From Clostridia bacterium (lineage in GTDB: Bacteria > Bacillota_A > Clostridia > Peptostreptococcales > JAAYPU01), in contig JAKSCF010000747.1 in NCBI GenBank assembly GCA_022360735.1, positions 1 through 5,715 on the forward strand: 5,715 bases of DNA, given 5' to 3'. The position numbers and the translations under genes are program-made. Of this stretch, positions 1-5,715 are shown piece by piece. The notes beneath the pieces were generated by a model. That model was given only the letters and a program-made list of their open reading frames with translations, was not told where the DNA came from and did not search any database. Position 1 is the first letter of the stretch. Each line of letters starts with the position of its first letter.

Positions 1-72
1 AATTTTGCAAAAACAGAAAATGCTTTTAATCCAGCCAATACGATTGACCAGGTTATAGATGGAAGCCAATAA
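1..72 (+). CDS. 3' end of an unidentified gene upstream of pyrH (partial)
   Basis: Frame 1 is open from the window edge to a TAA at 70-72 and gives 23 residues ending in TIDQVIDGSQ. The other two plus-strand frames hit stops within this stretch. The gene ends 23 bases before the pyrH ATG on the same strand, so the two could be co-transcribed. I do not recognise the tail. It does not resemble the C-terminus of elongation factor Ts (tsf), which often precedes pyrH in bacteria. The reading frame is plausible, but 23 residues are too few to assign a function. Confidence 0.45.
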   Translation, partial: NFAKTENAFNPANTIDQVIDGSQ

Positions 73-95
73 TTAAATATTTGAAAATATATTCA

Positions 96-803
96 ATGAA
101 ATACAAAAGAGTATTATTAAAGCTAAGTGGTGAAGCCCTGATGGGTGACAAGAATTATGGCATAGATCCGGAACGTTTAAGTCAATATGCTGAAGATGTG
201 AGGTTAGCTGTTGAAGGTGGTGTGGAAATAGCTATTGTTATTGGAGGTGGAAATATCTATCGTGGATTAAGTGGAGCTGCAGAAGGCATGGACAGGGTCC
301 AGGGAGATTATATGGGTATGATGGCCACTGTAATTAATAGTATGGCATTACAATCTGCTTTGGAAAAAATAGGTGTTAAGGCTGATTTATTTTCAGGATT
401 AACTATTGAGCCTATTGCTTTACCAATGTCAAAAAGAAATGCAATTACGTCACTGAAAGAAGGAAAAGTAGCCATTATTAGCGGCGGAACAGGAAATCCT
501 TTTTTTACTACAGATACTGCATCCGCATTAAGAGCTGTCGAAATTGAAGCAGATGTGATTATGAAAGGTACAAGAGTGGATGGCATTTATACCGCTGACC
601 CGGAAAAGGATCCTTCGGCTACTAAATATGATACTTTGAATTTTAATGAAGTTTATGAAAAAGGGTTGAAAATAATGGACCTTACAGCTATAACATTATG
701 TAAGGAAAATAAACTTCCAATCTTAGTTTTCGACATGAATACCAAAGGTAATTTGGTAAAAGTGATTGAAGGCAAAGATTTAGGTACTATTGTAAAGGCC
801 TAA
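96..803 (+). CDS. pyrH: UMP kinase (uridylate kinase)
   Basis: This cytoplasmic enzyme of the amino-acid-kinase fold phosphorylates UMP to UDP with ATP, the committed step towards UTP and CTP. From the ATG at 96 it is 235 residues, the usual bacterial length. Family motifs are in order: the N-terminal phosphate-binding KLSGEAL (residues 9-15), GGGNIYRG (50-57), the UMP-site stretch DYMGMMATVIN (71-81), GGTGNPFFTTDTA (130-142), the nucleotide-binding KGTRVDGIYTADP (157-169) and MDLTAITLC (194-202). An in-frame TTG at 81 would add five residues. I prefer the ATG at 96 because MKYKRVLLKLSGEAL is the typical family start and no ribosome-binding site favours the TTG. The enzyme is usually allosteric (GTP activation, UTP inhibition), which is family knowledge. 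frr follows after 61 bases. Confidence 0.97.
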   Translation: MKYKRVLLKLSGEALMGDKNYGIDPERLSQYAEDVRLAVEGGVEIAIVIGGGNIYRGLSGAAEGMDRVQGDYMGMMATVINSMALQSALEKIGVKADLFSGLTIEPIALPMSKRNAITSLKEGKVAIISGGTGNPFFTTDTASALRAVEIEADVIMKGTRVDGIYTADPEKDPSATKYDTLNFNEVYEKGLKIMDLTAITLCKENKLPILVFDMNTKGNLVKVIEGKDLGTIVKA

Positions 804-833
804 AATATCTGTTTTATTAAATATTTTAAATAT

Positions 834-841
834 TATTTTTG
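834..841 (+). promoter_or_regulatory. Candidate Bacteroidota-type promoter (-7 element) for frr
   Basis: TATTTTTG is a full match to the Bacteroidota -7 consensus TAnnTTTG. A one-mismatch version of the -33 TTTG box, TCTG, lies at 808-811 with a 22-base spacer, within the looser 17-23 range reported for flavobacteria. Transcription would begin near 848 and leave a short leader of about 17 bases before the frr ATG at 865. The region is very A/T-rich, so a chance match is possible. If real, it would let frr be expressed apart from pyrH. Confidence 0.5.
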
Positions 842-864
842 TATAAACTGTAAAATAAATTATA

Positions 865-1428
865 ATGACTGAAGAAGTTCAATTTTGTTTAGAAGAGGCT
901 GAAGAGAGCATGAACAATGCAGTGATGCATTTAGAGAAGGAATTTCAAAAAATCAGAGCTGGTAAAGCAAGTCCGCAAATGCTTGATGGTGTTATTGTCG
1001 ACTATTATGGAGCTCCAACTCCTATTGCTCAAACAGCAAATATTAACACTCCTGATCCTCGTCAAATTATTGTTCAACCTTGGGACAAAAGTATTCTTGG
1101 TCTTATTGAAAAAGCAATACTTGCTGCTAACCTTGGCTTTAATCCTACCAACGAAGGTGAAATTTTAAGAATTATTGTTCCTGCTATTACTGAAGAGCGA
1201 AGAAAAGATTTAGTAAAACAGGCAAAAGCTGAATCTGAAAAATCAAAAGTGAGTATTCGGAATGCACGTCGTTCAGGTAATGATTTTGCCAAGCAATTAG
1301 AAAAAGACGGCCTTCCTGAAGATGAATCTAAACGCTTGCAAGATGATATTCAGAAACTGACAGATAAATTTATTGAAAAAGTTGATAAACTGTTTGATGC
1401 AAAGGAAAAAGATATTATGACGGTTTAA
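865..1428 (+). CDS. frr: Ribosome recycling factor
   Basis: RRF works with EF-G after termination to split the post-termination ribosome into subunits and free the mRNA and tRNA. The product is 187 residues against about 185 for the family, so it appears complete. The three-helix-bundle domain is recognisable from HLEKEFQKIRAGKASPQML near residues 22-40 and the C-terminal helices, which contain VPAITEERRKDLVKQAK and SIRNARRSGND. The latter holds the conserved arginines that contact 23S rRNA. The middle segment, with VDYYGAPTPIAQ and the following strands through IIVQPWD, is the small beta domain that RRF inserts between the first and third helices. The ATG at 865 has no Shine-Dalgarno sequence, only an A/T-rich leader. 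It lies 61 bases after pyrH and has its own promoter candidate. Confidence 0.97.
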   Translation: MTEEVQFCLEEAEESMNNAVMHLEKEFQKIRAGKASPQMLDGVIVDYYGAPTPIAQTANINTPDPRQIIVQPWDKSILGLIEKAILAANLGFNPTNEGEILRIIVPAITEERRKDLVKQAKAESEKSKVSIRNARRSGNDFAKQLEKDGLPEDESKRLQDDIQKLTDKFIEKVDKLFDAKEKDIMTV

Positions 1429-1480
1429 TTTTTTTATGCCTGTAATTACTTAAAGTATAAAAAGAATTTGTATTACGAAC

Positions 1481-1492
1481 ATATCATGATAT
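1481..1492. repeat. 12-bp perfect palindrome between frr and mazG
   Basis: ATATCATGATAT is its own reverse complement over all 12 bases; flanking bases do not extend it. It is too A/T-rich to form a strong RNA hairpin but could be a binding site for a dimeric regulator. No function can be assigned. It sits just upstream of the AGTGC repeat cluster. Confidence 0.4.
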
Positions 1493-1493
1493 A

Positions 1494-1541
1494 AGTGCCT
1501 GGAGTGCACTGGAATATAGAGTGCCTAAAGTGATGTTAAGC
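1494..1541. repeat. Degenerate AGTGC direct repeats in the frr-mazG spacer
   Basis: AGTG occurs at 1494, 1503, 1520 and 1529, with spacings of 9, 17 and 9 bases. This amounts to two copies of AGTGCCTNNAGTG offset by 26 bases. The 1503 copy is also the start of an 8-bp palindrome, AGTGCACT (1503-1510). The second copy forms the left arm of the hairpin at 1517-1554. The regular spacing suggests a decayed member of a dispersed intergenic repeat, but this window holds only one locus, so that remains inference. Confidence 0.45.
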
Positions 1542-1554
1542 TTTAGGCATTTTA
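1517..1554 (+). terminator. Intrinsic terminator-like hairpin after frr
   Basis: TGCCTAAAG (1522-1530) pairs perfectly with CTTTAGGCA (1541-1549) around a 10-base loop. The stem can be extended outward by five further pairs, two of them G-U, down to 1517 and 1554. The right arm runs straight into TTTTAATT. It lies about 90 bases after the frr stop and ends 20 bases before the preferred mazG ATG, so it fits termination of the pyrH-frr transcript. Because it is so close to mazG it could also act as a leader hairpin (attenuator) for that gene. Confidence 0.65.
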
Positions 1555-1574
1555 ATTATAAAAAGATTAATTAT

Positions 1575-2345
1575 ATGGATGCAAGATTAAAAGCCTTTGA
1601 AAGATTGTTAAATATTATGGATGACCTGAGAGCTAAATGTCCATGGGATAAGAAACAAACTCTTGAGAGTTTAAGATATTTAACAATTGAAGAAACCTAT
1701 GAACTTTCGGATGCTATCATCGATAAGAATATGGATGAAATCAAAAAAGAACTGGGTGATTTGATGTTGCATTTAGTTTTTTATTCAAAAATAGGAGAGG
1801 AGCAAAAAGCTTTTAATATCACAGATGTTTTAAATGGTATTGCTGAAAAATTAATTTATCGTCATCCTCATATTTATAGCGATGTTGAGGTGAAAGATGA
1901 TAAAGAAGTAAAAGATAATTGGGAGAAGTTAAAATTGAAAGAAGGTAAGAAATCTGTTCTTGATGGAGTTCCTCGTTCATTGCCTCCATTGGTAAAAGCG
2001 GTAAGGATGCAGGAGAAAGCCAGTGGAGTAGGTTTTGACTGGGAGAAATCTGAACAAGTTTGGGATAAAGTGATGGAAGAACTTAACGAACTTCAAAAAG
2101 AAGTGCATAATGGTGCTGATAAAAATAAAATGAAAGATGAATTGGGAGATTTGTTTTTTGCCCTCGTAAACTATTGCCGTTTTTTAGACGTTAATCCTGA
2201 AGATGCACTGGAACATACCAATAGAAAATTTTTACGTCGTTTTCAGTATCTTGAAAAAAGAGCGAAGCAAGATGGAAAATCCATTCCTGATATGAGTTTA
2301 AAAGAAATGGATATATATTGGAATGAAGCTAAAGAGAACGAATAA
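1575..2345 (+). CDS. mazG: Nucleoside triphosphate pyrophosphohydrolase MazG
   Basis: MazG hydrolyses (d)NTPs to NMPs and pyrophosphate. It is thought to clear aberrant nucleotides and, in E. coli, to affect ppGpp levels during starvation. The 256-residue product has the two tandem MazG domains of the long form (263 residues in E. coli). The first has CPWD (22-25), the metal-binding EExxE (39-43) and ExxD (59-62). The second repeats this as EExxE (168-172) and ExxD (189-192). RHPHIY (96-101), GVPRSLPPLVKA (131-142) and GVGFDW (151-156) are typical of the linker. A GTG at 1521 would add 18 residues, but that extension would be translated through the hairpin at 1517-1554 and resembles nothing. 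MDARLKAFERLLNIMDDLR is a normal MazG start. A PAP2 phosphatase gene follows 10 bases after the stop. Confidence 0.95.
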   Translation: MDARLKAFERLLNIMDDLRAKCPWDKKQTLESLRYLTIEETYELSDAIIDKNMDEIKKELGDLMLHLVFYSKIGEEQKAFNITDVLNGIAEKLIYRHPHIYSDVEVKDDKEVKDNWEKLKLKEGKKSVLDGVPRSLPPLVKAVRMQEKASGVGFDWEKSEQVWDKVMEELNELQKEVHNGADKNKMKDELGDLFFALVNYCRFLDVNPEDALEHTNRKFLRRFQYLEKRAKQDGKSIPDMSLKEMDIYWNEAKENE

Positions 2346-2355
2346 AAAAAATGAA

Positions 2356-3180
2356 ATGAAATACTACACTATACTAGGATTACTTTTACTGTCAATAAGC
2401 TCAGTGGCCCAATATACTCCCGAGCCTCCTCAAATCAAGAAATATGAAAATGGGAAGGAATACTTCAACTCTTACCTGGATGATACTAAGGATTTAATTA
2501 CGAGTCCCTTTCGCTGGACGAAGAAAGATTGGATTATTGCCGGAACAACAGTGGGTATAGGTGCGATCGTTTATGCCTTTGATGATAATATTCGGGACTT
2601 AATTCAAAAAAACCGTACAGATTTTGCGAATACCTTTCTTGATAATGTAGCTGAGCCTTTCGGTAAAGGATTATATGCAATCCCTATTGTTACAGGGCTG
2701 TATTTACATGGCACAATTGCTAATAATGAAAAATCAAAACGGGTAGCTATGGATGCTGTTAAAACCTATGTTCTGACTGTAGCGACTGTTGCTGTGATGA
2801 AGTATACTTTTAAAAGGCATCGTCCTCATCATAATGTAGAAACAGACCCTAGAAAATGGGATGGCCCTTTTGGTGACTCTCAATATAAATCATTCCCTTC
2901 AGGACATACAGCTGTTGCTTTTAGTTTAGCCACTTATTTCTCATTAGCTTATAAAGATAAACTCTGGGTAGGTATTACTTCATATACGATGGCAAGTTTA
3001 GTCGGATTCCAAAGAATTCATAGTGATAATCATTGGGCCTCCGATGTATTATTTGGCGCTGTTATTGGCTGGTCAATCGGGAAATTGGTTTTTAATAAAT
3101 CATTGGAGAAACATAATATTACCTTACTTCCGGTTTCTCAACATGGAATTGGATTAACTTTAGTGAAAACCTTTAAATAA
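2356..3180 (+). CDS. PAP2-family phosphatase, exported or membrane-bound
   Basis: This is a PAP2 (type 2 phosphatidic acid phosphatase) protein of 274 residues. The three catalytic motifs are K149-x6-R156-P157, PSGH at 181-184 and R220-x5-H226-x3-D230. The usual serine before the motif-3 arginine is glutamine (QR rather than SR). The catalytic pair by homology is H184 and H226. The N-terminus, MKYYTILGLLLLSISSVAQ, looks like a signal peptide cut after A18. Hydrophobic stretches near 60-75, 105-120, 135-150, 185-200 and 205-245 suggest membrane segments. Family substrates are lipid phosphates such as undecaprenyl pyrophosphate or phosphatidylglycerophosphate; the actual one cannot be read from sequence. 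An upstream ATG at 2323 overlaps mazG and would put a charged, lysine-rich stretch before the signal peptide, so I chose 2356. It is probably co-transcribed with mazG. Confidence 0.88.
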   Translation: MKYYTILGLLLLSISSVAQYTPEPPQIKKYENGKEYFNSYLDDTKDLITSPFRWTKKDWIIAGTTVGIGAIVYAFDDNIRDLIQKNRTDFANTFLDNVAEPFGKGLYAIPIVTGLYLHGTIANNEKSKRVAMDAVKTYVLTVATVAVMKYTFKRHRPHHNVETDPRKWDGPFGDSQYKSFPSGHTAVAFSLATYFSLAYKDKLWVGITSYTMASLVGFQRIHSDNHWASDVLFGAVIGWSIGKLVFNKSLEKHNITLLPVSQHGIGLTLVKTFK

Positions 3181-3208
3181 AAAAACCCTCTCATAATGAG
3201 AAGGCTTT
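3179..3208. terminator. Hairpin terminator between convergent PAP2 and peroxiredoxin genes
   Basis: TCTC (3189-3192) pairs with GAGA (3198-3201) around the loop ATAAT. The stem continues, past single mismatches, with CC/GG (3186-3187 with 3203-3204) and AAA/TTT (3182-3184 with 3206-3208). Read on the minus strand it ends in GGG followed by seven T (3185-3179), a good intrinsic terminator for the peroxiredoxin gene. Read on the plus strand the T tail is short (GGCTTTAAG), so it is probably weaker for the mazG-PAP2 transcript. Confidence 0.7.
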
Positions 3209-3229
3209 AAGATAATCTTTACCTAATTT

Positions 3230-3859
3230 CTATTTGCTTAAGTATTCAGCAACTCCTTCTGCGGTTGCTTTCATTCCTTCTTCTCCTTTTTGCCAGTTTG
3301 CTGGGCAAACTTCACCATTTTCTTCAAAGAATTGTAATGCATCAACCATTCTGATCGCTTCGTCAACACTTCTTCCTAAAGGAAGGTCATTCACTAACTG
3401 ATGACGAACCACGCCTTGTTTGTCAATTAAGAATAAACCACGATAAGCAACTGCATCTCCGTTAAACTCTAATTCGCTTTCTTCATTATAATCATACTCG
3501 CCTGCTAAAACATCATAGTTTTCAGCAATTGTTTTTGATAAATCAGAAACAAGAGGGAATTTAACGCCTTTAATACCGCCTTTGTTTTGTTCGGTATTTA
3601 ACCAGGCCCAGTGTGAAAATTTAGAATCGATTGAGCAACCAACAACTGCTACATTCCTTTTCTCAAATTCTTCAATTTTATCCTGAAAAGCAATGATTTC
3701 GGTTGGACAAACAAAAGTGAAATCTAAAGGATAGAAGAAAAACACAACATGTTTCTTTCCAATGTATTGTTCAAGTGAGAATTTTTCTACAAATTCAGCA
3801 CCATTAACTACAGCATCCGCTTCAAATAAAGGAGCTTTTTTTCCTACTAATACTGACAT
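3230..3859 (-). CDS. Typical 2-Cys peroxiredoxin (AhpC/Prx1 class)
   Basis: This cytoplasmic peroxidase reduces hydrogen peroxide and organic hydroperoxides and is recharged by thioredoxin or an AhpF-type reductase. The 209-residue product has the active site P44-x3-T48-x2-C51 in YPLDFTFVCPTE, so C51 is the peroxidatic cysteine. The resolving cysteine is C185 in GEVCPANW. R140 in AYRGLFLID is the conserved arginine of that region, and HQLVNDLPLGRSVDE is strongly Prx1-like. Between YDVL (115-118) and AYRG (138-141) it is about ten residues longer than the classical Prx1 loop, an acidic segment rich in E and Y. The C-terminus is complete (EYLSK) but lacks an exact YF motif. The ATG at 3859 follows an A/T-rich leader. 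It appears monocistronic, with its own promoter candidate and terminator. It could be named ahpC, tsaA or prx; I leave the symbol open. Confidence 0.95.
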   Translation of the reverse strand: MSVLVGKKAPLFEADAVVNGAEFVEKFSLEQYIGKKHVVFFFYPLDFTFVCPTEIIAFQDKIEEFEKRNVAVVGCSIDSKFSHWAWLNTEQNKGGIKGVKFPLVSDLSKTIAENYDVLAGEYDYNEESELEFNGDAVAYRGLFLIDKQGVVRHQLVNDLPLGRSVDEAIRMVDALQFFEENGEVCPANWQKGEEGMKATAEGVAEYLSK

Positions 3860-3899
3860 TTTTTATTTTTTTATGAGTAATTTGATTCATTTAGACGAA

Positions 3900-3907
3900 C
3901 AAAGATA
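3900..3907 (-). promoter_or_regulatory. Candidate Bacteroidota-type promoter (-7 element) for the peroxiredoxin gene
   Basis: Read on the minus strand, 3907-3900 is TATCTTTG, a full match to TAnnTTTG. It lies in the 96-base gap between the TolC-like gene and the peroxiredoxin gene. The upstream -33 region is T-rich but has no exact TTTG at the expected distance. Transcription would start near 3893 and give a leader of about 35 bases. I see no inverted repeat suggesting an OxyR or PerR site. Confidence 0.6.
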
Positions 3908-3955
3908 CGAAAAATAAGCTATTTAAAATTCTTCTAAATTAAAATTTTGTAAAGA

Positions 3956-5446
3956 TTACTGCAGTTTGTCAAAATCTACATCTATCATTTTATTTTCTTT
4001 AAAATCATAGAGTGTAAGTTTTCTCAAACTAAAGTATTGTACCCAGAAATTTTTGATTTCATTATAATATTCATTCTGTGCTCTGTCATATTCCTGCTGT
4101 GCTTCGGTCAGTTTTCTAATGTCTTGAATTTTACCAATCATATATCGTTTCTGGGTTAATTCAAAACTTTTTTGTGCAATCACATTTTTTTTGGAAGCAA
4201 TGATCAATCGATCATTCAGTTTTGAAAACTTTATGACTTTCAATCTGACGTCTTGCTCAAAATCAATGCGCTTCTGCTCTTGATCGGCCTTGTCCATTTT
4301 ATATTTATACTCAGCAATCTTGTAGCGACCTTTTCTTCTTCCCCAATCTAATATTGGCATTGAAATACCGATTGTTAATCCTTGTGATTTTATAGGATCT
4401 TTATAAATATCTTCTAATTTTCCTGCTGTATTACTTAAACCATAACTCGCATTAAGATTAACTCCGGGATTTCTTTCACGTTTAGCTTGTTCCAGAGCTT
4501 TTTCGGTATTCAATTCGTTTAATTCCAAGTCTAAAGCTTGAGTTGTATTTCTTTTAGCGAGTTCAACAGCTTTCTGAACATCCACATCCAGTTTAAATAC
4601 TTCTTTTGGAGGCACTAGATGGATATTCCCAATATTGCTGATTCTTAAGAATGATTTGAATTTGAAAAGAACATCATCATAATTAACTCTGGCATCAGAC
4701 AAATTGTTTTCACTTTGTAATTTTTGAATTTCAATTTTTAATAAATCTGCTTCTGAGATTTTACCTAATTGGAACCTCCCTTTAGATACATTATATAATG
4801 TGTCATAGTCAGCGTGATTTTTAATAGCTATATCCAAATTAACTTTTGCATTCAATAAGCTGAAGAATATATTGGTTGATTCAATTGAAATATTTTCAAG
4901 TGTTTCTATATACTGCTTTTTTTTTTTTTTTTACTTTTTGGGTTCTATTTTTTTATCCCATTTAAAACTATTAAACCCAAATAGCTCCTGTGTGTAATTT
5001 ATACTAATTGGAGTACCGCTATAGGTTCTGGTTTTTACATCATTGTAGGTATTATCACTTCTGTTTAATGATGTCCTGATTGAGAATGTACCTCCGGTCC
5101 ATCCAACTTTTTGCCGAATAGATAGTGTACCGTTAAATGACTCTGTTGAATTATTTACATACTGATCCCCTTCAACTGTTTCTACTTTTCTTACTCCCTT
5201 CGAAATAGATGGAAATGATCCCGATAAAAATACATCCGGAAGATACTCAGCTTTATAGGATTTAAACCCCCAATACTGACTCATATAAGAAAGCTTGGCA
5301 ACCATTGCACTCGGAGATTGTTCTTGTGCCAGTTTGATAACATCTTTTAATCTGAATACTGTTACATCCTCCTGCTCTTGTGCATAGCTGTTGTAGTTGA
5401 TTAGCAGGCATAATGTTAATGAAATTAGGGTAATCGACTTTTTCAT
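3956..5446 (-). pseudogene. TolC-family outer-membrane efflux protein, interrupted by an in-frame stop
   Basis: TolC-like proteins form the outer-membrane channel of export pumps. Read from the ATG at 5446, residues 1-22 are a signal peptide (ending SYA, then Q). The N-terminal half of the family runs to FGFNSFKWDKKIEPKK, then TAA at codon 172 (4933-4931). The same frame resumes with five lysines from the A tract, then QYIETLENIS, and is open to TAA at 3956-3958. The remainder holds typical TolC repeats, GRFQLGKISEADLLKIEIQ and KRYMIGKIQDIRKLTEAQQE, and the ending FWVQYFSLRKLTLYDF. Ignoring the stop, the product would be 496 residues, normal for the family. The distal part has no early ATG (first in-frame candidate TTG at 4855) and no signal peptide, so it is unlikely to work alone. 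The gene starts 14 bases after the permease gene and probably shares its transcript. A sequencing error remains possible. Confidence 0.85.
4917..4932 (-). repeat. 16-base A homopolymer (minus strand) at the break in the TolC-like gene
   Basis: The plus strand has 16 consecutive T, so the minus-strand message reads G, T, sixteen A, then GCAG. The T and the first two A form the in-frame TAA stop; the remaining 14 A and the next G encode five lysines. A further run of five A lies just upstream (4939-4935), separated by a G and the T. Such tracts are prone to slippage and to sequencing error. Because the stop uses the T before the run, changing the length of this run alone cannot remove it. Confidence 0.9.
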
Positions 5447-5460
5447 AATATTAGGTTTAC

Positions 5461-5715
5461 TTAATCGTGACGTAATGATTCTATAGGATCTTGCTCTGCA
5501 GCTTTTCTGGCGGGCATAAATCCAAATAATATTCCTACGGTTGCAGAAACTCCGAAAGAAATTACAATGGAAATCGGTGAAATAATCGTCAAAATATCTG
5601 TTAGTTGCATAATTAACTTACTTAAAACTGACCCAAATATAATACCAATAATACCGCCAGTTAAACTAATTAATGTTGACTCTGTTAAAAACTGTAAAAC
5701 AATATCTGATTTTCT
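5461..5715 (-). CDS. MacB/FtsX-type ABC transporter permease, C-terminal part
   Basis: The minus-strand frame is open from the window edge to TAA at 5463-5461 and gives the last 84 residues of a permease. It starts with RKSDIVLQFLTESTLISLTGG, the conserved stretch before the penultimate membrane helix of FtsX/MacB-type permeases. Two hydrophobic helices follow (about residues 15-38 and 44-67), and it ends in the family signature FMPARKAAEQDPIESLRHD. Such permeases, with an ATPase, a periplasmic fusion protein and TolC, export substrates such as macrolides or peptides, or act on lipoproteins. Whether this protein also carries the ATPase domain is outside the window. The TolC-like gene begins 14 bases after the stop, which supports a shared operon and pump. 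Confidence 0.88.
   Translation of the reverse strand, partial: RKSDIVLQFLTESTLISLTGGIIGIIFGSVLSKLIMQLTDILTIISPISIVISFGVSATVGILFGFMPARKAAEQDPIESLRHD

Noticed and set aside
308..586. Minus-strand open frame of 92 codons inside pyrH
   Set aside because: It lies fully within the strongly conserved pyrH coding sequence and its translation has no recognisable features; it is an antisense shadow.
820..834. A/T-only palindrome AATATTT-T-AAATATT between pyrH and frr
   Set aside because: It consists only of A and T in an A/T-rich spacer, so it is expected by chance and would not form a stable hairpin.
983..1292. Open frames overlapping frr on both strands
   Set aside because: Both are contained in the complete frr gene and encode low-complexity, non-family sequences.
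1467..1497. Possible mazG promoter: TTTG at 1467-1470, 19 bases, then TATAAGTG at 1490-1497
   Set aside because: The -7 element has two mismatches in TTTG, and the start site would lie upstream of the terminator-like hairpin; too weak to list as a feature.
3926..3948. Possible terminator after the TolC-like gene (AAAATT and AATTTT arms)
   Set aside because: The arms are short and contain only A/T, with no G/C pairs; not a credible intrinsic terminator.
4917..4932. Programmed slippage or phase variation at the A tract as a way to express the full TolC-like protein
   Set aside because: The TAA uses the T before the run and is read before any slippage within it. Changing this run alone cannot remove the stop; a second change in the upstream run of five A would be required.

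Overview
The window looks like chromosomal DNA from a member of the Bacteroidota. It is A/T-rich by eye, and the genes have no clear Shine-Dalgarno sequences, only A/T-rich leaders. Two intergenic regions carry the Bacteroidota-type -7 promoter element TAnnTTTG. The TolC-family protein, the peroxiredoxin and the MacB/FtsX-type permease also look like Bacteroidota versions of their families. I cannot name a genus.

Left half, plus strand. The 3' end of an unidentified gene (1-72) is followed by pyrH (UMP kinase, 96-803) and frr (ribosome recycling factor, 865-1428), a pairing common in bacteria. frr has its own promoter candidate at 834-841. About 90 bases past frr lies a strong inverted repeat (1517-1554) that looks like an intrinsic terminator. 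It lies inside a small cluster of AGTGC repeats and palindromes (1481-1554). Beyond it come mazG (nucleoside triphosphate pyrophosphohydrolase, 1575-2345) and, 10 bases later, a secreted or membrane-anchored PAP2-family phosphatase (2356-3180). These two probably share a transcript.

Right half, minus strand. A hairpin at 3179-3208 separates the convergent PAP2 and peroxiredoxin genes. The 2-Cys peroxiredoxin (3230-3859) has its own promoter candidate (3900-3907). Further right, read leftward, come the C-terminal 84 residues of a MacB/FtsX-type ABC transporter permease (5461-5715, cut by the window edge) and, 14 bases downstream, a TolC-family outer-membrane protein gene (3956-5446). These two look like parts of a three-component export pump; no membrane-fusion protein gene is seen here.

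The most notable feature is in the TolC-like gene. It is interrupted by an in-frame TAA immediately followed by an uninterrupted A tract, 16 A in all, and the same reading frame continues on the far side with the rest of the family. This is either a recent pseudogene, a polymorphic allele or a homopolymer-associated sequence error. The other genes are ordinary housekeeping or stress functions, and I see no convincing undescribed multi-gene system.
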